64,000 nucleotides of DNA from assembly GCA_032622095.1 (NCBI GenBank), contig CP136068.1, positions 11,079,729 through 11,143,728 on the forward strand, read 5' to 3'. The position numbers were made by a program, and so were the translations under genes. The notes beneath the pieces were generated by a model. The model saw only the letters and a list, made by a program, of their open reading frames with translations. It was not told the DNA's origin and did not search any database. This document shows, piece after piece, positions 11,380-22,859 of this stretch. The DNA comes from Siphonodentalium dalli. Its lineage: Eukaryota > Mollusca > Scaphopoda > Gadilida > Siphonodentaliidae. Position 1 is the stretch's first letter. Each line of letters opens with the position of its first letter.

Positions 11380-11990
11380 CCACCCAGGTGTACCTTGGTG
11401 TTATTCACCCAGGTGTTCATTGGTGTTTCCTACCCATGTGTACCTTGGTGTTTCCCACCCAGTGTACCTTGGTGTGTTCTTACCCAGGTGTACCTTGGTG
11501 TTTTCTTACCCAGGTGTACCTTGGTGTTTTCCTGCCCAGGTGTACCTTGGTGTTTCCTTACCTGGGTGTACCTTGGAGTTTTATAACCCAGGTGCATCTC
11601 AATGGGAAATCCACCTGGGTAAGAAAACACCAAGGTACACCGGCGTAAGAAAACACCAAGGTACACCTGGGTTGGAAACATCAAGGTACACCTGGGTGGG
11701 GAACACCCAGGTAGGAAACACCAGGGTACACCTGGGTGAATAACACCAAGGTACACCTGGGTGGGAAACACCCAGGTAGGAAACACCAGGGTACACCTGG
11801 GTGAATAACACCCAAGGTAACCTGGGTGGGAAACACCCAGGTAGGAAACATCAGGATACACCTGGGTGAATAACACCATGGTACACCTGGGTGGGGAAAC
11901 ACCCAGGTAGGAAACACCAGGGTACACCTGGGTGGGAAACACACAGGTAGTGTACACCTGGGTGTGGTCACCTTGGTAATTACACCCAGG
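11380..11990. repeat. Minisatellite with orientation switch
   Basis: From about 11388 to 11600 a 24-26 bp unit reads CCAGGTGTACCTTGGTGTTT. From about 11610 to 11985 the same unit reads in reverse complement (AACACCAAGGTACACCTGGG), with about nine units in the first orientation and about fifteen in the second. Long frames exist on both strands in several registers (up to 189 codons) but are products of the repeat and read as cycles of GVPWCF or YLGV-like peptides. I do not regard them as genes. Confidence 0.9.
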
Positions 11991-11999
11991 TTTATCCAT

Positions 12000-13439
12000 A
12001 CCAGGGTTTTAATCCAGTTTCAGGTGGGTAAATCATGGTAAAACCCAAGTTTCGCGGGGTCTTAATGGTTGGTGGATGTCTTGGTAGATAGATTTTTACC
12101 TGGGTTTCGGCCCAAAAAACCTGGGTGGATTTACCCACGTACATTTGTATATGGGCCCCCATGGCATCAGTGACATAAAGACGGATGTGTATTATATGCA
12201 TAATGCCCGGATAGGTACTCCAGAGAGCCTAAATATAGGTACTCTAGTTAACATAAATAGATAGCTACTCCAGAGAACCTAAATATTTAGTAGGTACTCT
12301 AGAGTACCAACAATTAGGTACTCCCCCTAGGACAAAGCTTAGTACCTACGTAGGTACTCCAGAGTACCTATTGTTTTAAGAATGTATGCCAATCACATTG
12401 GCCTGTCGTAAAAAGGAGTGCGCCACGGTTAAATGACTACGTATTCGAAGTGGGTTCACGAGAAATGACATACAAGTAAAACTTCATCAACAACTACATG
12501 ATGAACTAGATTGACTTTGTTCTCATTTGCATTATTAGTAGGGCGGCTCCGTGACGAAAAGGGTGAATCGTGCATTTTATGGTAAAAGCAACAAACTTTG
12601 TATACAACATCCTGAGATGATATCTTGTGGATTGGACATAGGGAGAGCTCATGGTTGCCATGGTAAACACCGAAAAACATAGCGGCCAAAAATGCCAAAT
12701 TTGCTTTTTGTGGAAGTGCTATTTCGTTTTGCACTACTATATAACACATTAGAAGACAACATATTACTTACATTATAAGTTTTAACCAAGTGCGCACGTT
12801 GGGCGTTATTAACATATTGACTTTACCGCTGGTAATGGGAAATTGCGGACAAAATGGCCGCCAAAATAGACAAGTTGGCCGCCAGGAGATTCTTGTTTTG
12901 GGTTTTATTAAACTTTTTCATATGGGAAATCTTCCAAGAAGTATTTGTTCGCAGACATGTGACAAGTACCACAGTTCGGATAAAATGGTAAGTACATTTT
13001 GTAGCTTTCTATGCATATTTCAGGACCTATACTTTATATTCTTTCATGAGAACTCCAACTGATGTTCGAAAATGAAACATTGTCCCAATACAATACGATA
13101 TAGTAGTTTATGGACATTCATCATATTAACCTAAAGAGGGTTGTGCCTCCTAAAGCTATCACAGAGTCTTTGTTGGTATGGTCCTTGTCGCCATCACGTA
13201 GCTGACGTCATGATGGCATCAACTAACTGATGGTTTCTTGTCATTAACAAGGTTTCTTATATAATCCAGGGTTCTAACGTATATAGTCCATGTCTCCACA
13301 TACAGATCAAATGGTGTTATTATTGGCATGTCTCCACACTACTATGGTAAATATATGGCAAGTCATTGACAGTATTGTGTTATGTATGGCGTTCTAGTTA
13401 GGCTCTTCCGGGTAAGTGGATATAAGAGAGAACATTATG
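12000..13439. other. Non-coding, palindromic GGTACTC repeats at 12210-12375
   Basis: Degenerate copies of GGTACTCCAGAGTACC recur about eight times at 12210-12375. Each unit is itself nearly palindromic. The remainder to 13439 has no supported gene. A 97-codon minus-strand frame at 12456-12749 and a 90-codon plus-strand frame at 12790-13062 have no domain I recognise. Confidence 0.5.
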
Positions 13440-14040
13440 CTACCCATAGTTGTTTGGTGTTATCTGTGGAGAAAGCCTGGCAAGCGCTTAGGAAAGAGAA
13501 CGCTACCCAAATTGTATTTGACATATGGTGTTATGTGTGGTGAAATTATTGCTGAAAAACGCTCATGAAAGAGAATGCTGCCCACCTTGTATTTTACATA
13601 TGGTGTTATGGGTGTGAAATTATTCCTGGCAAGCGCCTATGAAATAGAACGCTGCCCAAATTGCATTTGACATGTTATGGGTGGTGAAATTATTCATGGC
13701 AAGTGGTTAGGAAAGAGAACGCTGCCCAAATATTATTTAACATATGGTGTTATGGGTGGTGAAATTAATACTGGCAAGCGCCTAGGTAAGAGAAAGCTTT
13801 TATTTGACAGGTGGTGTTTTGTCTGGTGAAATTTTTATTATTATTATTATTATTAGTAGTATAGATACATATAGACCACATTATACAATAAATTATAGTA
13901 AATAAATAATAGTAAATAGCGAATGGATAAAATCCTGGAAAGCGGCTATGAAAGACAAAGCTACTCAAATGTTATTCGATATATGTTATTAAGAGTAGGG
14001 AAAGCGAATTCATTATTAACGGGAAACGCATAGGAACAAG
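13440..14040. repeat. Tandem repeat, ~70-90 bp unit
   Basis: About six or seven diverged copies. Typical words are CATATGGTGTTATG, GGTGAAATTATT, GGCAAGCGCCTA and AGAGAACGCTGCCCAA. One copy is interrupted by an ATT microsatellite at 13838-13858. Copies get more diverged towards 14040. Confidence 0.8.
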
Positions 14041-14922
14041 ATGCTGCCATATTATTTGTGTCAGTTTATGTTCTAGCGGATTTCATGAGTTTCTTTAAGG
14101 GGGGTGGGGGGGGGGGGGGGGTTCCGAGAAGCACTAGAAGCACTTTGGAAGAAATTTACTCTCTAAAAGCTTGAGTACCACATCGTTCGTATTTTAGATA
14201 TAGCTGCGTTGGTTATATGCATAATAGTGAAATGTCTTAATTACTTTCACAGGTATGACTCGTGTAAGAAGGCAGATATGGCAAAGTATATATGCGACTG
14301 GAGACGCAAAATGTTTCCGCTAACACGTGTGATGGTTCTTTGTAAGTTCAGTTGTGAAGTCTTTGCAAATCAAGCATGGGTTTATTGATCATAGTATCAT
14401 AGCATCCGGTTACATACACAAAATAATCGCGTTTGTTACTGAACATGCAAGCAATTCCTATCATACATTGTTGCACATATTTCGCACATACCTTCGTAAT
14501 AAAAAACATTGCTTATCTGTATTTTGAATAATTATAGTTAATATCATAAATATTTAAACTTCGTGGTACTTGTATGTAGCGTGTATGATACCACAATGAT
14601 CACAGCTTGTCAAATTGTGACTAAAGTGTTATTATATCTACACAAATTTAATCGGGTAGCTCCATAGCAACGGTTGCAAGCAGTTTTGTACCAGACCATG
14701 GCAACCATAGGCATTTTCTACATTGGCATGATATCCAACATGTCATTTTTATATGTAATGCATGCGTGTCAAGTTTGGTGCTTTTTACCATTAAATGCAC
14801 AATTTGTCATCTATCCGCCCCACTATATTAAAAAACGCTCCAATAATGAGATTGCGTACGTTAAAACCATTGTTATGTAAACATTACTGTTGCAATGGAA
14901 TCACCAAATGGCAATCTCCTAC
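14041..14922. other. Non-coding, G17 run
   Basis: A run of about 17 G (interrupted once) lies at 14100-14121. No gene was recognised. It lies downstream of the last putative exon of the immunoglobulin-like gene on the minus strand, so a 3' end of that gene could lie here, but no transmembrane or terminal exon is visible. Confidence 0.4.
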
Positions 14923-14992
14923 CAATATATAGGTTTCGATGAAATCATAATGGTTATCCTCCTCTATGCCATTCCGGACTCCGAATGCATCA
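14923..14992 (-). CDS. Possible cytoplasmic-tail exon (doubtful)
   Basis: On the minus strand a 70-nt stretch lies between an acceptor-like AAATGTCTTAAG and a donor-like GTAGGA. In the only open frame it reads DAFGVRNGIEEDNHYDFIET followed by YIL. An acidic stretch with two tyrosines, YDFI and YILV, looks like a receptor tail. It starts in phase 2 and ends in phase 0. Against it: it does not join in phase to the exon at 15325-15419, it is short, and no transmembrane exon lies between them. It may be chance. Confidence 0.25.
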
Positions 14993-15324
14993 CTTAAGAC
15001 ATTTTAGATACAGTTAGTTAATTTTAGTGAGAATGCCCTTGGATAAATTCGGGACGGGACAACGTGTTCGGTATGGAAACGAATTATGTTTATTTTGAGT
15101 CGAGTTTGGGGAGTTTTTACTGAATACAACAGGTAAGAAGCAGTTATGTCATTTCGGTGCGAAACCCCCCTCCCCCCGAACAGATGGGAAATCGTAGTTT
15201 ATACATGCATACATATATATAAGTTTCGCAGATCGATACTTCCCGTATTTAACTACCTATAGTATTCCTCGTTGCACATTAAATATAGAATATCGAGATT
15301 CATATCCATTTAAGTTATACGAAC

Positions 15325-15419
15325 CTTCCAGGAAAACTCTGTGGGAGGATCTCCAGACGATGTCAACTGGCAAACCTGATCCTGTCCGGAACCAGTAATG
15401 TGCAGCTCAACGGGTGCAA
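15325..15419 (-). CDS. Partial immunoglobulin-domain exon
   Basis: Read on the minus strand, the 95-nt stretch starts after the acceptor TTCTATCCACTTTAG and ends before GTTCGT. After two bases (phase-1 start) it encodes 31 residues beginning APVELHITGSGQDQVC and ending EFSWK. The pattern Cys, then about a dozen residues with GDPP, then Trp matches strands B and C of a C2/I-type Ig domain. The rest of the domain, with the second cysteine, should lie in a further exon but was not found before 14993. If it is the second domain of the protein starting at 22222, the junction needs a phase-1 donor in the previous exon. A weak one exists 4 bases beyond the strong donor. The exon may be a relic. Confidence 0.5.
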
Positions 15420-15425
15420 CTAAAG

Positions 15426-18093
15426 TGGATAGAAAATATAATTGAGTTGAAATAGAGGGTCAATTAATCGGTACGCGATTTTTCCTGTGCACAGTAAGGG
15501 GTCATAGTAGAGCCTTCTTTACAATGTGGTCCCAGGATCCGAGGACTCGAATTTGACAAGTTGACTATGGTTCAGACACGTATACGAGTCTTCAAATCGC
15601 TGTAATAATATTACAATATTTTAAGACGGATTATCTATTAACATAACAAGTTATATACAGTTTCCTGGGTACAGCCTCATATATACCCCTGACAGGAAAC
15701 GTTTGTATCAAATAATACTAATTTTATTTCGAATAAGTTCTGATATATTACGATGAGCAAGTGGCACAAACATATGTTACTATTTTCGAACGTACAGTTC
15801 ATGCCATATCAGACAGTTAATCTCTGCACGCTAATATCCCAGCTTGATTGTTTGTATTCTTTTATTACATAGGTATGTGCGATAACTGGTATAATTAACG
15901 TGTTTGTCAGACGACCCCCCCCCCCCCCCCCCCGCGACGGATTCGAAAGAAACAACAGTTGTGGTGTTTGCTAATTTGCGTGCATTTAGTGAACAATAAT
16001 ATTCAAACTTTTAAGTTGATACTTTGTCTCTTAAGCGTTATTATGTACTTTTTACATCGACACATCTGGATGATTCAATATCGTCATGTCGACATTATGG
16101 TGCAGTATTGAACGAGTAAATCCCTTGAGGACCGTTGATTATAAACTAATCGTGATGGTTTACAACATAATGTTGTCACAAATGAAGTATACGCTTGTCG
16201 CGAATGATTCAACATGTTTCCCAATTAATCCCTCACATCAGACCTCTCCGCGGCGGCTGAATTGTCATCATAATTCAATATTCCTAATTATATGTTCAAT
16301 ACATATTTCAAAATACCATTCCATTTCTCGTTGTCGTTTGATGACTTAAATTACAGCTATATATAGGGGCGGCAGGAAGACGGCCAATTTTGGCCATGCC
16401 GCTCCTGTACAATATACCTATGTTCACTTTTGTATATTGTATTGTTACAAATATCTATATATTGTACAAATAAATACTACTACTACTACTACTACAAATA
16501 TGCAGTAGCAATATTTTCTGATATTGACATTAATGCTTTAAGTCCACCGATCTAATGTTCGGCAAAAAAATTAATTAAAAATAGCAGCGTCGTATTAGAT
16601 AATAATTGGTGACAAATTCAGATATAGTCTATATACGACCCAAAGCCTCTGGCTTTGGTTTGATATAATGTTGTCTCAGGTAGAGTATGTACTAACATAT
16701 TACTAGCTGGTGTATCTGGCACTGCTCGGGTAAATAATGTGTGCATCATTAGTCCCTATTCCATGAGAAAACCAGAGAGGCATGGTACCCCTAAACTCCC
16801 TCTATATCTTCTAAGCTGATTGTAAAGTATCTGTATTGCTACATGGTGCCCCTTTAGGTCGCCTGAGTTCCATGGCATCTATCCCATGTCAATCACTTGG
16901 TCAAGTTACCAATGTGTACCAATTTTCTCACATATATATCGTAAATTGACAATACACACTCTTCTTTGATCATACAATAGTGAATAGCATCTTTTCTCTC
17001 ACATATCGATAAAAAAAAAAATTAAGCTGGCCGTTTAGAACAGTTTCCAAATTTGAAGGCGATATCTAGTTTGCTATATTTTAACAATAATGTTGATAAA
17101 CCATATCATTAAAGTAATTTCAAGGCTGAAATCGCCAGGAAACCAGGACAATATTTTATTCCAAAACGACGCATTATGCATCTGGGGTATTTTGTCTCTT
17201 TTTTTGTGAGAAGAAAATCATGTTTCTATATTTAATCAGTGCAAAACAATGGCAAACCCGGCGATACTCAACAGTTAACTAACTGGGGCAATAATGTTGG
17301 TATTACCAAGTTAGCGAAGTCATTCAGTGCATACCACCTTAGGTAATAACATGTCTCAGTCATATGACCTCCCATGATTTATCACAAACTTAAAAAAGCT
17401 GTAATGGTCGATTAAAATTACTATGGTATACCAACTCACCAGGGTGAAAACACAAGACTGAAATCACAGGCTGACAATTCACGGTAGCAGTCACTGCGGT
17501 GAAAATACAAGGGAAAATATTGTAGGTGATAACCGGGATAAAAACGCCATGGTGAAAGTATAAGGCTCAGGTTGCAAGTAGCGGGGGAAAAATACCAGGT
17601 GAATTTTATTGAAAAATCTGTGGGACATTGTAAGCTGATGGCGGAGCATATTTTGTAAAAATACCAGGGTAAATTAACTTGGATCCAGTCATCTGAGTAT
17701 ACTTTGGTTAAATGCCCTGGCTGTATTGACAAATTTACCAGGGTGAGTCGTTTATTGGGGAAGCGGGAACTCCGTACGGGATAATCAGCTATGCAGGGAC
17801 TATTGTGTTTCATGTTACCCGAAAAACTGAAGTGCAATACACATAGCAGTCAATTTGTTTTTTACGACTACGTGACATAATTAATGTGGAGGTCCGACCC
17901 ATTGGTAAAACCATGCCATTGACTACCCGCGTGAATTGTGTCACCTAATCATTAGCACAAATTGATTACTCGCTATATATTCATGTGATGCCGACATTTA
18001 CACAATAAATCGCATTATTGTTATAGCATGCACATACCCATGCTGCAACTAAAACATCCAACGACTAAAATTAAGCAATACTGCCTGACTCAC
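15426..18093. other. Putative intron with simple repeats
   Basis: This is the space between the two Ig-type exons. It holds a C19 run at 15915-15933, a CTA microsatellite near 16472-16495 and a degenerate ~40-bp minisatellite at 17430-17840 (words ACCAGGGTGAAAA, GGTGAAAATACAAGG, AATACCAGGG). The frame of 133 codons on the minus strand at 17436-17837 is a by-product of that minisatellite. Confidence 0.5.
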
Positions 18094-18416
18094 CATATAC
18101 ACGGACAGTAGTCGTTCCTGGTAAGAGGATGCCGGTTTCCGCTTCACCACAGATACTGTATAGACTCCGGAGTCGGTAGTTAATGGTCTCACTAGTTTAA
18201 TTGTAGCATCTCCTGTTTGTGTGTCACCAATAAACTCAACTTTCCCCACAAAATCAGATTCAACAACTGGATGAGCAACAGAGTTGAAACATGATGCTAT
18301 TTTCGTGTCATTCTTGTAAAATTGGACAGACCTTGACGTCCCAGGGAATTTCCAGGCGAGTTCCAAACCAACACCTTTGCACGTACTCTCATGTGAAACA
18401 GGCTCTTCTATCCAAC
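18094..18416 (-). CDS. Immunoglobulin V-like domain exon
   Basis: Read on the minus strand, the acceptor TACATTGTTTTCAG precedes the exon and the strong donor GTGAGT follows it. The 323-nt exon starts in phase 1, so it joins in frame to the signal-peptide exon at 22141-22222. It encodes about 107 residues. Using the joined numbering there is a B-strand Cys40, a C-strand Trp49, an N-glycosylation site NDT at 63-65, Cys70, and the F-strand signature DSGVYTVSV at 109-117. The usual F-strand cysteine is replaced by Val115, so the canonical disulfide is absent. Cys40 might pair with Cys70. V domains without this disulfide are known in CD2/SLAM-type receptors, but sequence similarity to that family is only inferred. 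The product is probably extracellular. Confidence 0.8.
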
Positions 18417-21400
18417 CTGAAAACAATGTAACACTTGTATTAGCATTACGTGCCTGTGTATCCAATTTGTTCTACTCATTTGACAATCAAAGAAAGCCGA
18501 TCACGATCAGTATATTTTAAACCCATCCCTCGGCTATACTAAATAACTGTGACCGAATCTACAGTTTTGATTTTGGTTTATAGAGTATACTGTTATGATA
18601 TAGCGTAATATAGACAAGTGTACATAATAACACAAACTTCTCACATATTATAGGCAGTAGTGGGTCCTAATGCCAGTGGGACTGCGGACGTATGTTATAT
18701 TATTTTAAATAGTATTATAGGGACACAACACAACACTTTTGTTACCTCCTGTTTTATACCCATACAGTCGATCCCCGACCTGTATTTATAGCTTCAAGTA
18801 CAATGAGAATGCAGCAGGAATATCAATATCAAGGACATTAACAAGTCAACTGAGAAAAATGATTTGACAGTAAGCCAAGGGCTTATAAGTGGCAATTTCC
18901 ATTGGTATATATGTATCATGGTTTGATTGCGTTTCAATGATGAATTGCCTATCCCATAGCCAACTGCTGAATATCTATCCCCACAAACAATCACATCTCT
19001 GGCATTCATGAGTGTCCGTTTGGTAATAATACTCATTGACAATCCATACATAAAGCTACTATATGGGGTTATTTTCGTCCGTTCATAGTTTATAAACATA
19101 ATTATGAAGTTACACTTCATGAATCTATTCCAATATATAATGTTATAACGGAATGGGAGAGTCCATGTACCATGCCATAAATCTCCACTCCAGCTGCCCC
19201 AATAAAGATCATATTCCACCAGTACTGGGAACGTGTTCCGACCCGTTGTGATAGGGCACTGTATAACATTAGACAAACAAGGCATTATGTGGTGGTCCCA
19301 GCTGGAAATTGCACGCTTTTTCGTGACTTTATTAAAATTGAGCGGATATCGCAATCTGTATTGAATTACCTACCCGTGAAAAAATCCATGATTGGACGCG
19401 ATGCAAAGCAAAATCGTTGACAGTCACTTAAATCGGACATCTTCGAATTGGGATCGTTTATAAAGTGAACAGTAATTATTAAACAACAGGTATTAAGATT
19501 GGATGCATGATTTGCATGACTCCAGATTTGCATTGGAGAATGGGCATGGTAGGCATATGATACCCTGTATGCAGGTTTACCCCCCTTCTATGGCGCCCTT
19601 CTGCATATCACACGAAGGATCGGTTCTAGATAGTGCGTTATTTCACTGTGATCATGAGTCCTGAGTTCGATGACTCTAATTTGGATCAGGTAATTTTGCC
19701 ATGCTCATACATAATTTCACTTTGTTTCCCTTAATTGTTGTCAAATAATTGTGGGATTTCAAATGTATTAATAATTGTTGAAATGACTATCCCCACCACT
19801 GACCGTGCGCAAATGCATTGCCATCTACTGATTGCGAATCACTGTAATAATCAAATTTTGATCCAATGTGGGAGAAAACGTGAATGGATTTTCGTATTTT
19901 CCCTCAGGGACCGGAATCCAAATACTATGACTGGTCTCGTGTCTGTGATAGTCGGGGTCAATATATATATATTATATTTAGCTAGTTTCGTCGATAAACT
20001 GTTTATTTCCGTCAGCGGGATTTGAGCATCTATTGTGCGAGTCTGTGCCGAGTCCAATATATGTCAAATCCCCCGAGCGGACATAATCAGTTTAAGCGAC
20101 AACGTTAGCTGCATATTTTATTTATCAATCGCATAAAACTTGCCTTTTGTGAGGTAAATCTGTCATTTTGCTCAGTGTTACATTCGTTACTTCGATGACG
20201 CCATTGCAGTTAGTAGGTCAAGCAAACTAATTAGCATTCATGACGTGGAAAAACCGGAGTGCAGCTTAGAGCGAAATAGCTCGTTGGGCTTTTTACATTT
20301 ATTATAAGCAGACCTTGTTCTGATGATTTATAGATGTCTTAGAGCTAAAACATATATAATGTTATAAATTATTTTAGTGAATTATGCACGATAAAAATGT
20401 TCTGAAATCACAATGATGTCAATAAGGCCGGTTAACGTCCCCAGTTACCTGCGCAATGTGCATATCAAATTAAGTCATAAAAGTAGAACTAACCTAATAA
20501 AGCTACATTGACGAGCTACATTGACGTAATAAACGTAACGTGTATTTGGCAGACTTATGTAGGTAATAGAGGTAGAGAGCGGCTGATAAATACAATTTAG
20601 TTGAGAAAACAATATCAATTTGGCATATTATAACATTAGCGCTCTCGTAGCCCAATATGTTTATGTTTTCAAATTGAGAGGCAACACTTAGATAAATATC
20701 ACATTTATGAAATAGCGGACATAAAACACCACATAGAAATACATTTCGGGAACAAAATAAAAATTACACTTCAATGGGTGGGTGGGCTTGGGGTTCAATT
20801 TTACAAAGCCAGCCCAAAACTAGCCAATACATGGCTCATATACACTATTGATAGTGTAAGTATTTGAAATAGTGTTTATATATATCATGTGAAGATGTAA
20901 ATTCTTATATCTGCGTATATATAGAAGTACACTTTTAGATTTTTTGTGAAAACTGACACAAATACGAAAATTTAACCGGTCGGTTGTATATTGGCAAAAT
21001 ATTAAAGTGAAATATATATTTAATTAAGGCCATTGCATACCTATATGGGATTTTCGATGACGTATTTCGTCGGTGAGAAATAGAATGCTCTCATCTTCAG
21101 GCCGTGTTCAACCATTAACACTCGAAAAATATAACCACAGTTTAGTCAAACCGCAAATCCGCGTTTATTCTGCAAAATCCGACTAATCGTTGGGTCAGAT
21201 AGGTTAACTTAACTAGGTGGGTTATATCAAATAACTATGGTAACCCAAGTTCGAAACCCAAACAATGAAGCACATTGCGTTTGAATAAACAAAACATGGG
21301 GTTAGAGAAAGCCTATGTCAATATATAACTGTATTTCATCCCAATGGATGAGTTTTTGAGTTTTGACCATATAATATGAAATTCTGATCATTAATCAAAT

Positions 21401-22140
21401 TTCCCAAAAATAACTCCAACATATATATTCATTTCGGACATTGACGTCTGAATATAGGAGAAGTATTGAATTAAAGAAGACTACAAACCTAGTATGTAAT
21501 ATGAATGTCCGAAACGATGTGTAACATTTGACTCTTTTCGGGAATAATTATACAGTCAATATAATTCCGACATAACAAATGACTTGAATTTGATACCATT
21601 ACAGGGATAACAATATTGATAAGAGAGCTCAAATCCAACGAATAGTTAGCAAGTGGAGCAACTGATAACCAGGGCGTATTAACTAAACTAATCTAACCCA
21701 ACAATTGAAACCAATTTCTGGAATTTAACCCAATCATTAACCTAACTTGTTTTATTGTACTCTTGTTAGTGACTTTTGGCTCCATGGCCGGGGTCAAAGC
21801 TATGGCTACTAACGTAGACAAAATAATGGTCAAAACATCACATATAAAGTGAAGGATAACTCGAGACGACAATGTAGACAGCGGATTCATGTGCCTCGTA
21901 ATTAGAAGCACATGTTGACGTATAAATGGGTGGTCAAAAATAAATGTTTAATAAATTTCCAATATTCTATATTCGTGACCGGTCCTTTATTAAGAGATAA
22001 GTAAATATATATTTAATAATTAACATCTCAGTTACTGTTTAGACGACATGTGGAGTAGACCAATTTGAAAATTTCTTGAATATCCCTATCATTCCCCATG
22101 TGAACGACTGGCTGTAATTACTGTCCTGAATTTGACTTAC
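18417..22140. other. Putative intron of the Ig-like gene
   Basis: This interval separates the signal-peptide exon from the V-like exon. Apart from the long frame at 18794-19354 I see no coding sequence. No clear transposon ends were found. Phase-1 introns after the signal peptide are the norm for Ig-superfamily genes. Confidence 0.55.
18794..19354 (-). CDS. Unassigned open frame, 186 codons
   Basis: This minus-strand frame is open for 186 codons, unusually long for AT-rich DNA outside repeats. It begins at TTG; the first ATG is about 23 codons in, at MPCLSNVIQC. It contains several cysteines, an NSS glycosylation site and a hydrophobic end (LLMSLILIFLLHSHC). I recognise no domain. It lies in the intron of the Ig-like gene on the same strand and has no obvious splice sites. 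It could be a transposon remnant, a lone exon or chance. The other minus-strand frames are broken. Confidence 0.25.
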   Translation of the reverse strand: MRYPLNFNKVTKKRAISSWDHHIMPCLSNVIQCPITTGRNTFPVLVEYDLYWGSWSGDLWHGTWTLPFRYNIIYWNRFMKCNFIIMFINYERTKITPYSSFMYGLSMSIITKRTLMNARDVIVCGDRYSAVGYGIGNSSLKRNQTMIHIYQWKLPLISPWLTVKSFFSVDLLMSLILIFLLHSHCT

Positions 22141-22222
22141 CCGACTGAACTTTGCTGGGTAACAGGGTCACAAACATAAAACACATCCACGGAAACACAA
22201 CATATAAAATATACTCTCTCAT
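22141..22222 (-). CDS. Signal-peptide exon of the Ig-like gene
   Basis: On the minus strand, ATG at 22222-22220 opens 27 codons beginning MREYILYVVFPWMC and ending VTLLPSKVQS, then one extra base before the strong donor GTAAGT. A short N-region, a hydrophobic core of about 15 residues (ILYVVFPWMCFMFVTLL) and a small polar end fit a secretory signal peptide with cleavage near VQS/G. The exon ends in phase 1 and matches the phase-1 start of the V-like exon 3.7 kb downstream. This pairing is the main evidence that both belong to one gene. The promoter and any upstream non-coding exon were not identified. Confidence 0.7.
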
Positions 22223-22859
22223 CGTGGATTTCGGTTATCCGCTGTCATATATTTATTTATCAAGAACAATGTTATACAGTAACCAGTCTAAATAAGCTGT
22301 GCGCTAACGACTAGATGACCAGACTGAATGAGATGGACGCATTGGGCTGCTATAAATACATAATGATGACATATGATGAACATTCTAGAATTATCGAGCA
22401 ATTGCGTGAGAGTATTAATAGTAATGAAGTAAACACGATGACGTGTTATTATTCGTCACATACTTATGTCTACTACATTGTGAATTGCTATCTTAATTAT
22501 AAACCCAAGTAATTGAAACTACTTACTTCTCTTATACTGAGTATAGTGGGGTACAATGATTTACATTTAGTTAACTAACTAAATTGTTAACTAATTAATA
22601 ATCATGATGACAGTTGAACACCATATATGTGCCCCTGGAATACAGCAGGAACATTGGTGACAACTAAATAAATTCATAAGTCTAATATTAAACATAGTTA
22701 ACGACAGCTGTGAACCATGGTCATTCTGGTGAAAACACGTTCATGAAGGGGTGACAAAATCAAATTTGTCAATTTTTTGGGAGCCAAACCCACCGCTGCC
22801 TTTTACATTAAGGACGATGATAATAATATATAATCATTGAAGTTAATCGTTTAATATTC
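22223..22859. other. Upstream of the Ig-like gene, no clear feature
   Basis: This would hold the promoter of the minus-strand Ig-like gene. I see no convincing TATA box or CpG island. A 65-codon plus-strand frame at 22315-22512 shows no domain. Confidence 0.4.

Noticed and set aside
11282-11999. Long open frames (up to 189 codons) on both strands that look like a repetitive protein
   Set aside because: They arise from the 24-26 bp minisatellite in several frames on both strands at once. There is no start context, no splice sites and no unique sequence.
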